64,000 nt of DNA from Sulfitobacter delicatus (GTDB lineage: Bacteria; Pseudomonadota; Alphaproteobacteria; Rhodobacterales; Rhodobacteraceae): contig NZ_FNBP01000001.1 of assembly GCF_900102535.1 (NCBI RefSeq), positions 558,001 to 622,000 of the forward strand, read 5' to 3'. Numbering within the stretch: position 1 is the first letter of the stretch; every line of letters starts with the position of its first letter. The notes under the pieces were generated by a model. The model saw only the letters and a program-made list of their open reading frames with translations, had not been told where the DNA came from and did no database searches. Shown here in pieces: positions 40,064 through 49,843 of this stretch. The position numbers were made by a program, and so were the translations under genes.

Positions 40064-42140
40064 AACGCCTCCCGACGTGCCGATCTCTCCCGTGCGCAAG
40101 ATATTCCTGAGCGGGGCTTCGGTGATCTGGATCATCCCCATTCTTGCACTTCTCGTCGCTTTGTTTGTCGCCTACCGCTCCTATGCGGAGCGTGGGCCGG
40201 TCATCATTGTCGAGTTTGAAGAAGGTGCAGGCATCGCCGCCGGGGAAACCGAGTTGCGGTTCCGCGATGTGACGGTGGGCGTGGTAGAGAAGCTCGGCTT
40301 TACGGGTGGGCTGGACAAGGTGACCGCGCATATTCGCGTGGACAAGGATGTGGCCCCCTATATCGACGGCGGCGCTGTTTTCTGGGTGGTGCAGCCCGAA
40401 GTGACTGCACAGGGGATCACCGGCCTCAGTACGGTGCTGAGTGGGGTCTATATCGAAGGCTCCTGGGATCAGCAGATTGGGCCCTACGCCGAGCGGTTCC
40501 AAGGCGCCTCAACCGAGCCGTTGATCCGCCCGGGACAGGGTGGGCTGGAGATCGCCTTTCGCTCAACGGCCAATGGTGATCTGACGGACAATGCACCGAT
40601 CCTGTATAAGGGGATCGAAGTGGGGCGCGTTGGTTATGCCAAGATTGCGCCACAGGGCAACTATGCCATCGTCGAGGCGCTGATTTTTGAAGAGCACCGC
40701 GGGCTGATCAACGATTCAACCCGGTTCTGGGATGCCTCCGGCTTTAGTGTGAACATTGGCCCTGCAGGGGCTGAGATCGATTTTTCCTCGCTGGCGACCT
40801 TGGTCGGCGGGGGGATTACGTTTGATACCTTTGTTTCGGGCGGAGAGCCTGTTTCTGACGGTACGGTGTTCGAGATTTACCCTGACAAAGAGACTGCGCG
40901 GAACTCCGTCTTCAACGCGTCAGAAGTTGATCCGCTGAAGATGAGCGTTGTCTTTGACGATAATATTTCCGGTCTGATCGTCGGTGCTCCCGTAGAACTG
41001 AGCGGCCTAGAGATCGGCGAGGTCGATACGCTCTCGGGCATGGTTGACCGTGAGCGCTTTGGCGACAGTCGGGTCCGGCTGAACGCGATCTTGTCGATCC
41101 AGCCAGCACATTTGGGTCTGCGTGGCGAAGTCACCGCCGATGCAGCGCTGACTTTCCTTAAAGAGCGCGTGAAGGACGGTCTGCGGGCACGTTTGGCTTC
41201 GGCCAGTCTGCTGACCGGCGGGCTGAAGGTAGAGATGGTGATCGTTGAGGACGCCGAGGAGGCCGTTTTGCAAGAGGCGGCGAATGGTCTTGTCGTCATG
41301 CCGACGACCGAAAGCGACGTATCGGACGCCGCGGCCACGGTCGAAGGGGTCTTTACCCGGATCAACAGCCTGCCGATTGAAGAATTGCTGTCCAGCGCGA
41401 TTTCTTTCTTGAACTCTGCCGAGGCTTTCGTCTCTGACGAAGACCTGCGCGAGACGCCGCAGGACGTGCGGACCCTGTTGGGCGAGTTAACGGGGCTGGT
41501 GTCTTCGGAAGACGTGAAGAATGTCCCTGTCGCACTGAACGCGACGCTAACGAAGATCGAAGGCTTGGTGGCGCGACTTGAGCAGGAGCGGATCGTTGAG
41601 CGGCTTGGCAGCGCATTGGAAGGCGCCTCCGAGGCAGCGGAATCGGTGTCTTCCTCGGTCGCAGGCGTGCCAGAACTGGTTGAGCAAATTCAAGCCGTTG
41701 CGGCCAAGGCGGACTCGCTTGAAGTCGAAGAGCTAATCGCGGCACTTAGCGATCTGACGGAATCCGCCGACGCAGTGATCGGCACCGAGGACGCTATCGC
41801 GCTTCCCGGCTCGCTAAAGCGCGCCTTGGATGAGGTGAACCGCACGTTGGAAGAACTGCGCGAAGGCGGAGCGGTCGAGAATGTGAACCGTACGCTGGCA
41901 TCAGCGCGCAACGCAGCGGACAATATCGCGTTGTCGGCCAAGGACCTGCCAAATGTAGTATCGCGCCTCACTGGGCTCTTTAATCAGGCGGGCCGCACCA
42001 TCGAAGGCTACGACAAGGGCGAACAGCTGAGCCGTAGCACCGAACGGACCCTGCGCGAGATCCAGAAGGCCGCCGAGGCCCTTGCATCTTTGGCGCGGAC
42101 CATTGAACGTAACCCGAATTCGCTTTTGCTGGGACGGTAA
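40056..42140 (+). CDS. pqiB: MCE-domain intermembrane lipid transport protein PqiB
   Basis: 694 residues from ATG 40056, preceded by GAGGG; the open frame extends back to 40023 inside pqiA and is not needed. One membrane helix (VIWIIPILALLVALFVAYRS, ~residues 20-40) anchors it in the inner membrane. Three MCE/MlaD domains follow: near 45-140 (GAGIAAGETELRFRDVTVG), 160-225 (GDLTDNAPILYKGIEVG) and 285-385 (NISGLIVGAPVELSGLEIG). The last ~270 residues are long amphipathic helices, as in the PqiB channel that spans the periplasm. Partner of pqiA and pqiC. Confidence 0.92.
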   Translation: MTETPPDVPISPVRKIFLSGASVIWIIPILALLVALFVAYRSYAERGPVIIVEFEEGAGIAAGETELRFRDVTVGVVEKLGFTGGLDKVTAHIRVDKDVAPYIDGGAVFWVVQPEVTAQGITGLSTVLSGVYIEGSWDQQIGPYAERFQGASTEPLIRPGQGGLEIAFRSTANGDLTDNAPILYKGIEVGRVGYAKIAPQGNYAIVEALIFEEHRGLINDSTRFWDASGFSVNIGPAGAEIDFSSLATLVGGGITFDTFVSGGEPVSDGTVFEIYPDKETARNSVFNASEVDPLKMSVVFDDNISGLIVGAPVELSGLEIGEVDTLSGMVDRERFGDSRVRLNAILSIQPAHLGLRGEVTADAALTFLKERVKDGLRARLASASLLTGGLKVEMVIVEDAEEAVLQEAANGLVVMPTTESDVSDAAATVEGVFTRINSLPIEELLSSAISFLNSAEAFVSDEDLRETPQDVRTLLGELTGLVSSEDVKNVPVALNATLTKIEGLVARLEQERIVERLGSALEGASEAAESVSSSVAGVPELVEQIQAVAAKADSLEVEELIAALSDLTESADAVIGTEDAIALPGSLKRALDEVNRTLEELREGGAVENVNRTLASARNAADNIALSAKDLPNVVSRLTGLFNQAGRTIEGYDKGEQLSRSTERTLREIQKAAEALASLARTIERNPNSLLLGR

Positions 42141-42141
42141 C

Positions 42142-42708
42142 ATGACAGTTGTGAAGACCTTCACCACCCTCGGCCTCTTGGTCCTGTTGGTCGCTTGCGG
42201 GGGCACGGCAGAGCGTTTCACGGTCAGCGCCCCTGCGGTGAGCGAGAAGATGTCGATCGCCTTTTCTGCCGTCGAAGTGCGGGATGTCTCCCTGCCGACC
42301 TATGCGGCTGCCGAGGAGATTTCACTGAAGCTGGCCGACGGTCGTTTGGTAAGCTCGACCGACGTACTCTGGGCGGACTCGCCCGAACGCGCGGTGGCGC
42401 TGGAGTTAAGCCAGAACCTCGCCCGCCTGACGGGGCAACAGGTGGCGTCCGAGCCTTGGCCTTTTGAGGCCTTCCCGGACGCGCGGGTTGAAGTGCGTTT
42501 TGCGGAACTGGTGGCGACAGAAGCGGGTGACTTTCGCGCCTCGGGTCAGTTCTTCGTTGCTGTAAGAGATGGCCGTCGCGAGCGCTCCGGTCTGTTCGAT
42601 CTGAGCGTGCCTTTCAACCCCGAAGGGGGGCCCAATGCAATCGCGGCCGCGCGGGGGCAGCTCGTCCTTGATCTCGCCCGCTATATCGCCCGCAACGGGT
42701 TGAAATAG
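42142..42708 (+). CDS. pqiC: Outer-membrane lipoprotein PqiC (YmbA-like)
   Basis: 188 residues from ATG 42142, one base after the pqiB stop. The signal peptide ends in a lipobox LLVAC with the lipidated Cys at residue 19 (LVACGGTAERF). The rest matches ABC-type auxiliary lipoproteins (DUF330): VEVRDVSLPTYAAAEEI and a C-terminal ARGQLVLDLARYIA helix. In E. coli PqiC sits at the outer membrane as the end of the PqiB tunnel. It closes the pqi operon. Confidence 0.88.
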   Translation: MTVVKTFTTLGLLVLLVACGGTAERFTVSAPAVSEKMSIAFSAVEVRDVSLPTYAAAEEISLKLADGRLVSSTDVLWADSPERAVALELSQNLARLTGQQVASEPWPFEAFPDARVEVRFAELVATEAGDFRASGQFFVAVRDGRRERSGLFDLSVPFNPEGGPNAIAAARGQLVLDLARYIARNGLK

Positions 42709-42758
42709 CCCGAAAACCGATCTGCCTACACGGACCGCGGGAATTTTCACACGATTGT

Positions 42759-42819
42759 GCGTTCAGAGTGTTCAGAAATGTCTGAACGCTCTTGACTGGC
42801 GACTAGGGCTGTCTATCTA
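42759..42819 (+). promoter_or_regulatory. Operator array and promoter of the MarR/GbsR-RND operon
   Basis: GCGTTCAGA (42759-42767) and TCTGAACGC (42781-42789) form a perfect 9-bp inverted repeat. A third copy GTTCAGA (42770-42776) lies between them and also faces TCTGAA. Directly downstream is TTGACT (42792-42797), 16 bases, TATCTA (42814-42819), a likely sigma-70 promoter. A dimeric MarR-type repressor is the expected ligand. Confidence 0.6.
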
Positions 42820-42854
42820 CCGACCACGCTTTGTCACGGGTCTGGAACCGCTTC

Positions 42855-43325
42855 ATGGAAACGACCGAAAAACTCGACCGCCTGCGGGATGACTTCATCG
42901 CGCGGATGGGGGTGATTGCCTCCAATGACGGCATGCCGCGCATGTCCGGTCAGGTCTTTGCCATGCTGGTTTTCGAGGGCGAAGAAGTCGCCTTTGGTGA
43001 TTTGGCCAAACGTCTGTCTGTTAGCCGGGCCACGATCAGCACGTCAATCAGATTGCTCGAAGAGCGCGGTTTGATCCGGCGGATCAATAAGGCCGGCGAC
43101 CGGCAAGACTATTTCCAACTGGCCGACGACGCCTACGCCGCGATGACCAAATTTGCGCTGGCTGGCACACGCCGCAGCCAAGCTGAGATTGACGACACGA
43201 TCGAAAAACTGCCCGAAGAGGCGCAGGACGTACGCGCCCGCCTCGAAGCCTTTGCCAGTTTCTATAATGCGATCAGCGCAGCGCTCGAAGATGCAATACC
43301 CCGGGTGACGAAGCCCAAGACATGA
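42855..43325 (+). CDS. MarR/GbsR-family transcriptional regulator
   Basis: 156 residues from ATG 42855. A TTG at 42831 is in frame, but the predicted transcript start (~42826) would leave it no leader. The winged helix-turn-helix is at residues ~45-100 (VAFGDLAKRLSVSRATISTSIRLLEERGLIRR, then DRQDYFQL as wing), flanked by dimerisation helices, the pattern of the GbsR branch of MarR. Probably the repressor of the efflux genes that follow after 42 bases and of its own operon, through the GTTCAGA repeats upstream. Confidence 0.83.
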   Translation: METTEKLDRLRDDFIARMGVIASNDGMPRMSGQVFAMLVFEGEEVAFGDLAKRLSVSRATISTSIRLLEERGLIRRINKAGDRQDYFQLADDAYAAMTKFALAGTRRSQAEIDDTIEKLPEEAQDVRARLEAFASFYNAISAALEDAIPRVTKPKT

Positions 43326-43367
43326 TGCTGCGCGGCCCAAAAGGCCAGCGGCTACGGAGACGAACCA

Positions 43368-44612
43368 ATGACTGATACCTCAACACCCGAGCGCCAAAGG
43401 CTCGATTTCGAAAGCGATGCCGGGGCAGGGCGCTCAAAGTTCGTTGCTGGCGGTATTGCTTTACTGATCGCGCTCTGGATGGGCAGCGGGTTCGTCATGC
43501 CGACTGAAGAAGAAGCAGCTGAAGACACCGGCCCGATCACCCCGTCCGCAGTGACGGTAGCGGTGCGAGGTTCGACTGCCGAGGCAGTGACGCAGGTCTT
43601 CGTGGCCGAAGGGCAGGCACTGCCAGATCGTGACACGCAGGTTCGTGCCGAAGCGGGTGGCGAGATCGCCGAAGTACTGGTCTCGAAAGGCGAGGACGTA
43701 AGCGCTGGCGACTTGATCGCCCGGCTCAACACAACGGCCCGCGAATCCGATCTCGCCCGCGCTCAGGAAGAACTGAACCGTGCGCAGCGGGAGTATGACA
43801 ACGCGCAAGCTCTGTTGGACCGTGGTGTGGCCACCGTAGACCGTGTCAGCGAAGCGCGCGCCTCGCTCGCAGCTGCGCGTTCAGCCGTGACCTCTGCAGA
43901 AGAAGCCATGCGCGACACCGAGATCCGCGCGCCCTTTGCCGGGCGGCTGGAAGAACTGGACATTTCGGCGGGCGAATTTGTCTCCGTCGGGGAGGACTTC
44001 GCGCGGCTGGTGGACAACACACCGCTCACCATTCGGGTGCAAATCCCGCAGCAGTCTTTGAAATACATTGCGGTCGGTCAGGCCGCGGATGTGTCTTTCA
44101 TTACAGGGATTGATGCGAAAGGCACCGTCAAGTTCCTCTCCAGCAGCGCCAGTGCAGAGACACGGACCTTTACGGCTGAGATTGAAGTGGAGAACGCTGA
44201 CGGCTCAATCCCCGCCGGTATTTCGGCGCGGGTGCGCATCCCCACTGGGGATACCCAAGCGCATTTTGTCTCGCCTGCTATCCTGTCGTTGAACACGGAT
44301 GGCACGCTTGGGGTCAAGACTGTCGATGAAGAAGATAAGGTCGTCTTTAACCGCATCGCCATAGTACGCGCCCAAACGGATGGCATCTGGATCGCAGGTC
44401 TGCCGGAAAAAGCAGAGATCATCACGATTGGCCAAGGCTTTGTAAATCACGGCGAAACCGTGAACCCGCAGCCGGAAAGCGCCCTTGCAGAGGCGCCTGT
44501 CGAAGCTCTTGCGGCAAGTGTTTCGGGCTTGGATGAGCCGGAAGAGACCGACACCGGTAATGGTCAGATCACCGGCACCGCCGAGGCGGCCCAGGCGGAG
44601 CCAGTCGAATGA
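43368..44612 (+). CDS. RND efflux periplasmic adaptor (membrane fusion protein)
   Basis: 414 residues. An N-terminal membrane helix (~residues 27-45, FVAGGIALLIALWMGSGFVM) anchors it. Next are a lipoyl/hairpin region (QVRAEAGGEIAEVLVSKGEDVSAGD, then a coiled coil LARAQEELNRAQREYDNAQALLDRG), a beta-barrel (PFAGRLEELDISAGEFVSVG) and a membrane-proximal domain. The C-terminal ~50 residues are acidic and low in complexity. It bridges the RND pump at 44609 to an outer-membrane channel not encoded here. Its stop overlaps the pump start (ATGA). GGAG precedes the ATG. Confidence 0.9.
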   Translation: MTDTSTPERQRLDFESDAGAGRSKFVAGGIALLIALWMGSGFVMPTEEEAAEDTGPITPSAVTVAVRGSTAEAVTQVFVAEGQALPDRDTQVRAEAGGEIAEVLVSKGEDVSAGDLIARLNTTARESDLARAQEELNRAQREYDNAQALLDRGVATVDRVSEARASLAAARSAVTSAEEAMRDTEIRAPFAGRLEELDISAGEFVSVGEDFARLVDNTPLTIRVQIPQQSLKYIAVGQAADVSFITGIDAKGTVKFLSSSASAETRTFTAEIEVENADGSIPAGISARVRIPTGDTQAHFVSPAILSLNTDGTLGVKTVDEEDKVVFNRIAIVRAQTDGIWIAGLPEKAEIITIGQGFVNHGETVNPQPESALAEAPVEALAASVSGLDEPEETDTGNGQITGTAEAAQAEPVE

Positions 44613-47600
44613 ACGCCCTGATCGATGCCGCCTTCAGCCGCGCCCGCGTGGTAAATCTGGCGTTGGTGATGATCCTCGTCGTCGGGGCTTTTGCCTATAT
44701 CAACATTCCCAAGGAAAGCGCGCCGGAAGTCCCAATACCGACACTCTATGTCTCGACATCGCTGGACGGCATCTCTCCCGAAGACAGCGAGCGCCTTTTG
44801 GTTGAGCCGCTGGAGACCGAACTGAGCGCGCTGACCGGGCTGAAGCAGATCACCTCTAATGGGGCCGAGGGCCATGCTTCGGTGCAATTGGAGTTCGAGC
44901 CGGGGTTCGACTCTGATGAGGCGCTCGACAAGGTGCGCGAAGGCGTGGACCGTGCGAAATCGGACCTCCCCGAAGACGCGACCGACCCTGTTGTGACCGA
45001 GATCAACACGGCGCTTTTCCCGATCCTGACCGCGATCCTTTCCGGACCTGTGCCGGAACGCACGCTCAACACGATCACTGAAGAGTTGAAAGATGAGATT
45101 GAAGGTCTCTCGGGCGTGCTTGAGGTCGATGTGGGCGGGGAGCGGACCGAACTGCTGGAGGTCTTGATCGATCCGACAGTGTTTGAGACTTACAACATCT
45201 CTTTCGAAGAGCTGATTGGCCAGATTACCCGCAACAACCTGCTAATTGCAGCGGGCGCCATGGAAAGCAGCGCGGGGCGGTTGGTACTCAAGGTCCCCGG
45301 CCTGATCGAGAACGTCCAAGACGTCATGTCGCTGCCGATCAAAGTGCGCGGCGATACGGTGGTGACCTTTGCCGATGTAGCCACGATCCGCCGCACCTTC
45401 GAAGACCCGACCGGTTTCGCCCGTATCGATGGTCAGCCCGCCTTGGCGCTTGAGGTCAAGAAACGCTCTGGTTCGAACATTATCGAGACCGTGGATGAAG
45501 TGCGCGAATTGATCGATGAGATGCGCGCCGAATGGCCTGACAGCATCACCGTGACCTACACGCAAGACGAGTCCGAACAGGTGGAGGATATGCTCAGCGA
45601 CCTTGAGGCTAACGTTATCGCCGCGGTGATCCTCGTGATGATCGTAATCGTCTGGGCCTTGGGCATCCGCTCGGCACTTCTTGTCGGTCTTTCCATTCCG
45701 GGCGCTTTCTTGGCTGGGGTCACGGCGCTTTGGGCCATGGGCTACACGATGAACCTTGTGGTGCTCTTCTCACTGATTCTCGTGGTCGGCATGCTGGTCG
45801 ACGGGGCGATTGTGACAACCGAACTGGCCGACCGTCGCTTGCAAGAGGGGCACTCGCCCAAGGCCGCCTATGCCCATGCCGCCAAACGTATGTCGTGGCC
45901 GATCATCGCCTCGACTGCGACGACGCTGAGCGTGTTCTTTCCACTGCTGTTCTGGTCCGGCACAACCGGGGAGTTCATGAAATTCCTGCCGATCACCGTG
46001 ATCCTGACCCTGACCGCTTCGCTCTTCATGGCGCTGGTGTTCATCCCGGTCGTAGGCGGCATCATCGGCAAACGCCCTCCACAGTCGGCCAAGGACAAGG
46101 CAACGCTTTATGCCGCGGAGCAGGGCGATCCGCGTGAATTGACGGGCTTTACCGGTGGCTACGTCAAGCTGCTGCAATTCGCCATTCTGCGCCCGTGGAT
46201 GACGCTGATTGCCGCCATTGCGTTCCTGATGGCGGGCTTTACCGTCTACGGTCAATTCGGCAATGGGATCACCTTTTTCCCTGATGTAGAGCCTGATTTC
46301 GCCCAAGTTCAGGTGCGCGCGCAAGACAATTTTTCGATCTACGAAAAGGACGCATTGGTGCGTCAGGTTGAGCAACGTCTGTTTAAATACGATGAGATTG
46401 CCAGCGTTTATGCCCGCACCGGCAGTAGCAACCGGGACAGCGCCGATCTGATCGGCACCATTCAGGTAGAGTTCATCGATTGGGACAAACGCCGGACCGC
46501 CGCGGTGATCGGGGAAGAGATCAGAACCGAGATGTCCGCCATTCCGGGAATCGACGTGCAGGTGCAGACGGCGTCTAACGGGCCGAGCCCGGGTAAGCCC
46601 ATCAACCTAAAAGTTCGCGCACACGATCCGCAGGTGCAGCAGCAGGTGGTCGAAAAAATCCGGGGTGCCATGGCGGACATCGGCGGGTTCACGGATGTGA
46701 CCGACACGCGTCCCCTGCCGGGTGTGGAATGGCGTATTGCCGTGAACCGGTCGGAGGCAGCGCGTTTCGGGGCGGATATTTCGACATTGGGTCAAGCGGT
46801 TCAACTGCTAACGCGGGGCATCACTGTGGCCGATTACCGGCCCGACGATGCGGAAGGCTCAATCGATATCAACGTGCGGTTCCCCTCGGATGAGCGGACG
46901 CTGGAGGAGTTGCAATCGCTTCGCGTGCCGACATCCTCGGGTCTGGTGCCCATTTCGAACTTCGTGACGTTTGAGCCCAGCCCGCGCACCGGTACGATCA
47001 CACGGGTCGACCAACAGCGCGTCGTGACGATTGAGGCGAATGTCGCACCAGGGGTTTTGGTCAACGACCAGACGGTCGCCCTGCGCGCTGCGATTGATGC
47101 GATGGAGCTGCCAGAAGGTGTCGAGGCCAGCTTTGGCGGTGAGGCTGAAGACCAGCAGGAGAGCATGATCTTTCTCGTCGGTGCCTTTATCACCGCGGTC
47201 TTCTTGATGTTCGTGATCCTCGTGATCCAGTTCAACACCTTTTACCAAGCGTTCATCGTCATGTCGGCGATCGTATTCTCTATCGCCGGCGTGCTCTTTG
47301 GCCTTTTGGTCACCGGGCGGCCCTTTGGCATCGTCATGGGGGGGATCGGTGTGATCGCGCTGGCGGGGATCGTGGTGAACAACAATATCGTTCTCATCGA
47401 CACCTATAACGACCTCAAGAAAGACGGGCTGTCGCCCTTTGAGGCCGCATTGCGGACCGGCGCGCAACGTTTGCGTCCGGTCGTGTTGACGTCGGTTACA
47501 ACCGCCCTTGGCCTGATGCCCATGGTGATCGGGCTGAACATCAACTTCTTCACGAGAGAGATCGTCTACGGCGCGCCGTCGACCCAGTGGTGGACTGAAC

Positions 47601-47740
47601 TGAGTTCGGCCATTGCAGGCGGTCTGGTGATCGCGACGGTGCTGACTTTGGTTGTGACACCGGCGATGTTGATGCTGGGGGAGAAGAAGGCGACCCGCAA
47701 TCAACCGACCCCGCGAAACGCAGAGCCGGCAGGGGCCTAA
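44609..47740 (+). CDS. RND-family efflux pump (AcrB/MdtB-like)
   Basis: 1043 residues, full length for the HAE/AcrB group: twelve membrane helices with two large periplasmic loops (about residues 35-335 and 555-865). The first helix pair begins VNLALVMILVVGAFAYINIPKESAPEVPIP. Helix 4 carries the proton-relay acid in VVGMLVDGAIVTTELADRR, and helix 10 has GIVVNNNIVLIDTYNDLKKDG. The short PESAPEVP-type N-terminus and this acidic pattern fit pumps for lipophilic drugs or unknown compounds rather than metal pumps. It converges on ptsN with a 6-base gap. Confidence 0.92.
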   Translation: MNALIDAAFSRARVVNLALVMILVVGAFAYINIPKESAPEVPIPTLYVSTSLDGISPEDSERLLVEPLETELSALTGLKQITSNGAEGHASVQLEFEPGFDSDEALDKVREGVDRAKSDLPEDATDPVVTEINTALFPILTAILSGPVPERTLNTITEELKDEIEGLSGVLEVDVGGERTELLEVLIDPTVFETYNISFEELIGQITRNNLLIAAGAMESSAGRLVLKVPGLIENVQDVMSLPIKVRGDTVVTFADVATIRRTFEDPTGFARIDGQPALALEVKKRSGSNIIETVDEVRELIDEMRAEWPDSITVTYTQDESEQVEDMLSDLEANVIAAVILVMIVIVWALGIRSALLVGLSIPGAFLAGVTALWAMGYTMNLVVLFSLILVVGMLVDGAIVTTELADRRLQEGHSPKAAYAHAAKRMSWPIIASTATTLSVFFPLLFWSGTTGEFMKFLPITVILTLTASLFMALVFIPVVGGIIGKRPPQSAKDKATLYAAEQGDPRELTGFTGGYVKLLQFAILRPWMTLIAAIAFLMAGFTVYGQFGNGITFFPDVEPDFAQVQVRAQDNFSIYEKDALVRQVEQRLFKYDEIASVYARTGSSNRDSADLIGTIQVEFIDWDKRRTAAVIGEEIRTEMSAIPGIDVQVQTASNGPSPGKPINLKVRAHDPQVQQQVVEKIRGAMADIGGFTDVTDTRPLPGVEWRIAVNRSEAARFGADISTLGQAVQLLTRGITVADYRPDDAEGSIDINVRFPSDERTLEELQSLRVPTSSGLVPISNFVTFEPSPRTGTITRVDQQRVVTIEANVAPGVLVNDQTVALRAAIDAMELPEGVEASFGGEAEDQQESMIFLVGAFITAVFLMFVILVIQFNTFYQAFIVMSAIVFSIAGVLFGLLVTGRPFGIVMGGIGVIALAGIVVNNNIVLIDTYNDLKKDGLSPFEAALRTGAQRLRPVVLTSVTTALGLMPMVIGLNINFFTREIVYGAPSTQWWTELSSAIAGGLVIATVLTLVVTPAMLMLGEKKATRNQPTPRNAEPAGA

Positions 47741-47746
47741 GCGGGG

Positions 47747-48211
47747 TCAGGCGGCCTTGTCGGCCTTCTCTTCGGTCAGGATGGTGTAGAGCGTCGCTGG
47801 ATCGGGGTTCGACCGCAGTTTCGTGCAGATGCTGGTGTCCCGCAGGGTGCGGGCCACCAGTGCCAGTGCTTTGAGATGCTCGACACCTGCATCTTCGGGC
47901 GCGAAGAGCGCAAAGGCCACGTCGACCGGCTGACGGTCTACCGACGAAAAGTCGATCGGCTTGTCGAGCAGGACGAAGGCACCCACGACTTTGTCGATGC
48001 CATTGATCCGCGCATGGGGCAGGGCGACACCGTGGCCGACACCGGTCGGACCAAGGGTCTCGCGCGTCATCAGCGCGTCAACGACCTGACCTGCGGGCAG
48101 ACCATAGGCCTGCTGCGCCAGATCGCCGATGTCCTGCATCAGACGTTTCTTGCTGGAAGCTGAAGTCAAAACCTTGACCGCCTCCGGCTTAAGGAGTTTG
48201 CCGAAATCCAT
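47747..48211 (-). CDS. ptsN: Nitrogen phosphotransferase EIIA component PtsN
   Basis: 154 residues, the size of EIIA-Ntr. The phosphorylated histidine is His66 in VALPHARI; FVLLDKPIDFSSVDRQPVDVAFALFAPE and the C-terminal EEKADKAA tail also match. It receives phosphate from NPr and works as a regulator of potassium, carbon and nitrogen processes rather than in sugar uptake. It follows hpf after 42 bases, the standard order in proteobacteria. Confidence 0.93.
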   Translation of the reverse strand: MDFGKLLKPEAVKVLTSASSKKRLMQDIGDLAQQAYGLPAGQVVDALMTRETLGPTGVGHGVALPHARINGIDKVVGAFVLLDKPIDFSSVDRQPVDVAFALFAPEDAGVEHLKALALVARTLRDTSICTKLRSNPDPATLYTILTEEKADKAA

Positions 48212-48253
48212 TCCGCTCGCCCTGCTCTCATGGCGATTGTTTTCGCCGTTGCG

Positions 48254-48820
48254 TTACGAAGGATCAATCCAGCCGATGTTCCCGTCTTCACGGCGGTACA
48301 CAACGTTCATGCCTTCTTGGCCTTCTTTGCGAAACAACAATACCGGATCGCCCGACAATTCCATCTGCATAACCGCTTCACCTACAGACAAAGTTGCGAT
48401 CTTTGTCTGCATCTCGGCGATGATCATGGGTTGGAGGCTGTCGGGTTCCTGCGCATCTGAGTCGCTGTCTGACGCGAGGATATAAGAGGACGCTCCCAAA
48501 AGTTCAACCGGTTCGGACCGGTCTTTGTGATGGTCCTTCAAACGGCGCTTATAGCGGCGCAACTGCTTTTCCATCTTTTCCCGGCATCCGTCGAAAGCGG
48601 CGTAGATTTCAGTCGCCTTGGCCTTGGCGGAGGCGTTCAGCCCGGTGGAAAGATGTACGGTCGCTTCGCAGACAAATTCATGCCCGGATTTGGAAAACAC
48701 CACCTGAGCATCGGTCGGGCGTTCGGCGTATTTATTCACCGCCTCATTCAATTCAGCTTGGACATGTGTCCGAAGCGAGTCGCCGATGTCGATCTGTTTG
48801 CCGCTGATTTGGTACCGCAT
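48254..48820 (-). CDS. hpf: Long-form ribosome hibernation promoting factor
   Basis: 188 residues. The N-terminal ~105 residues are the RaiA/HPF fold (YQISGKQIDIGDSLRTHVQAEL, CEATVHLSTGLNASAKAKATEIYAAFDGCREKMEKQLRRYKRRL). A linker rich in Ser and Asp leads to the C-terminal dimerisation domain (VGEAVMQMELSGDPVLLFRKEGQEGMNVVYRREDGNIGWID). Long HPF dimerises 70S ribosomes to 100S in stationary phase. It lies upstream of ptsN. In many proteobacteria rpoN lies between lptB and hpf; here that slot is a 264-base gap without a gene, which holds a CCACGCGCGCGTGG palindrome at 48863-48876. Confidence 0.93.
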   Translation of the reverse strand: MRYQISGKQIDIGDSLRTHVQAELNEAVNKYAERPTDAQVVFSKSGHEFVCEATVHLSTGLNASAKAKATEIYAAFDGCREKMEKQLRRYKRRLKDHHKDRSEPVELLGASSYILASDSDSDAQEPDSLQPMIIAEMQTKIATLSVGEAVMQMELSGDPVLLFRKEGQEGMNVVYRREDGNIGWIDPS

Positions 48821-49084
48821 AACGTCTCCTTGTTATTCTTGATCCGAACGTCGCCAAAGGGTCCACGCGCGCGTGGAGCAAGGCGGGTTCAAATATGGAG
48901 GAATGGCGCTGCGTGCGGAATGATTTTGCCCAATCCTTCACATGAAGGGCGTTGCAGGATCATACAGGCACGCGATATCACCATAGGTCAATGAGGCCGC
49001 GTTTCGGATTGAAAGTCAATGGTCGCGATGGGCTACGCGCGGAATATTGAATGCAAGTCGAAACATTGGCGGCAGGTTGCCGGT

Positions 49085-49843
49085 TCAAGAAATACGGAAA
49101 TTGTCGCCCAGATAGACCCGCCGTACATTTTCGTTCTGCACCACTTCTTCCGGCGTGCCAGACATCAGTACCTTGCCTTCGTGCAGGATATAGGCCCGGT
49201 CTACGATCTCCAGCGTTTCGCGGACGTTGTGATCGGTGATCAGCACACCGATTCCCCGGGTCTTTAGATCAGCAACAAGATGACGGATGTCCCCGACGGA
49301 AATCGGATCGACGCCGGCAAAAGGCTCATCAAGCAGCAGGTACTTCGGATCGGCTGCCAGACAGCGGGCGATTTCAACCCGGCGGCGCTCGCCCCCTGAT
49401 AAAGCCAGCGCGGGTGCGCGGCGCAGATGTTCGATTGAGAACTCGGTCAACAGTTCTTCAAGCCGCTCGCGCCGCTGGTGACTGTGTTTGACCCGGATAT
49501 CAAGGATCGCGCTGATGTTGTCTTCGACAGAAAGCCCGCGAAAGATGCTCATCTCCTGCGGCAAATAACCAATGCCAAGCTGCGCGCGGCGGTACATGGG
49601 CAAGGTCGTCACATCCTTGCCGTCAACCGTCACGCGGCCTCCTTCAGGGGTGACAAGCCCGGCAACGGAATAGAAAGTCGTCGTCTTGCCAGAGCCGTTC
49701 GGCCCCAGCAAAGCCACGACCTCTCCCCGGTCAAGATGCATCGAGAAGTCCCGGATCACCGCCTTCTTGCGGTAGGATTTGCGCAGGTGGTCGATGCGCA
49801 GCCCTACCGTTCCGTCGGAAATCTTCAGATCGGGGGCGGACAT
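49085..49843 (-). CDS. lptB: Lipopolysaccharide export ATPase LptB
   Basis: 252 residues, one ABC domain: Walker [11 protein letters not shown]-loop [15 protein letters not shown], signature [13 protein letters not shown], Walker [13 protein letters not shown] and switch His in ITDHNVRE. It powers extraction of LPS by LptFG from the inner membrane. The first ~12 residues are an extension over E. coli LptB. Its start overlaps the lptA stop by one base (TGATG). Confidence 0.93.
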   Translation of the reverse strand: MSAPDLKISDGTVGLRIDHLRKSYRKKAVIRDFSMHLDRGEVVALLGPNGSGKTTTFYSVAGLVTPEGGRVTVDGKDVTTLPMYRRAQLGIGYLPQEMSIFRGLSVEDNISAILDIRVKHSHQRRERLEELLTEFSIEHLRRAPALALSGGERRRVEIARCLAADPKYLLLDEPFAGVDPISVGDIRHLVADLKTRGIGVLITDHNVRETLEIVDRAYILHEGKVLMSGTPEEVVQNENVRRVYLGDNFRIS

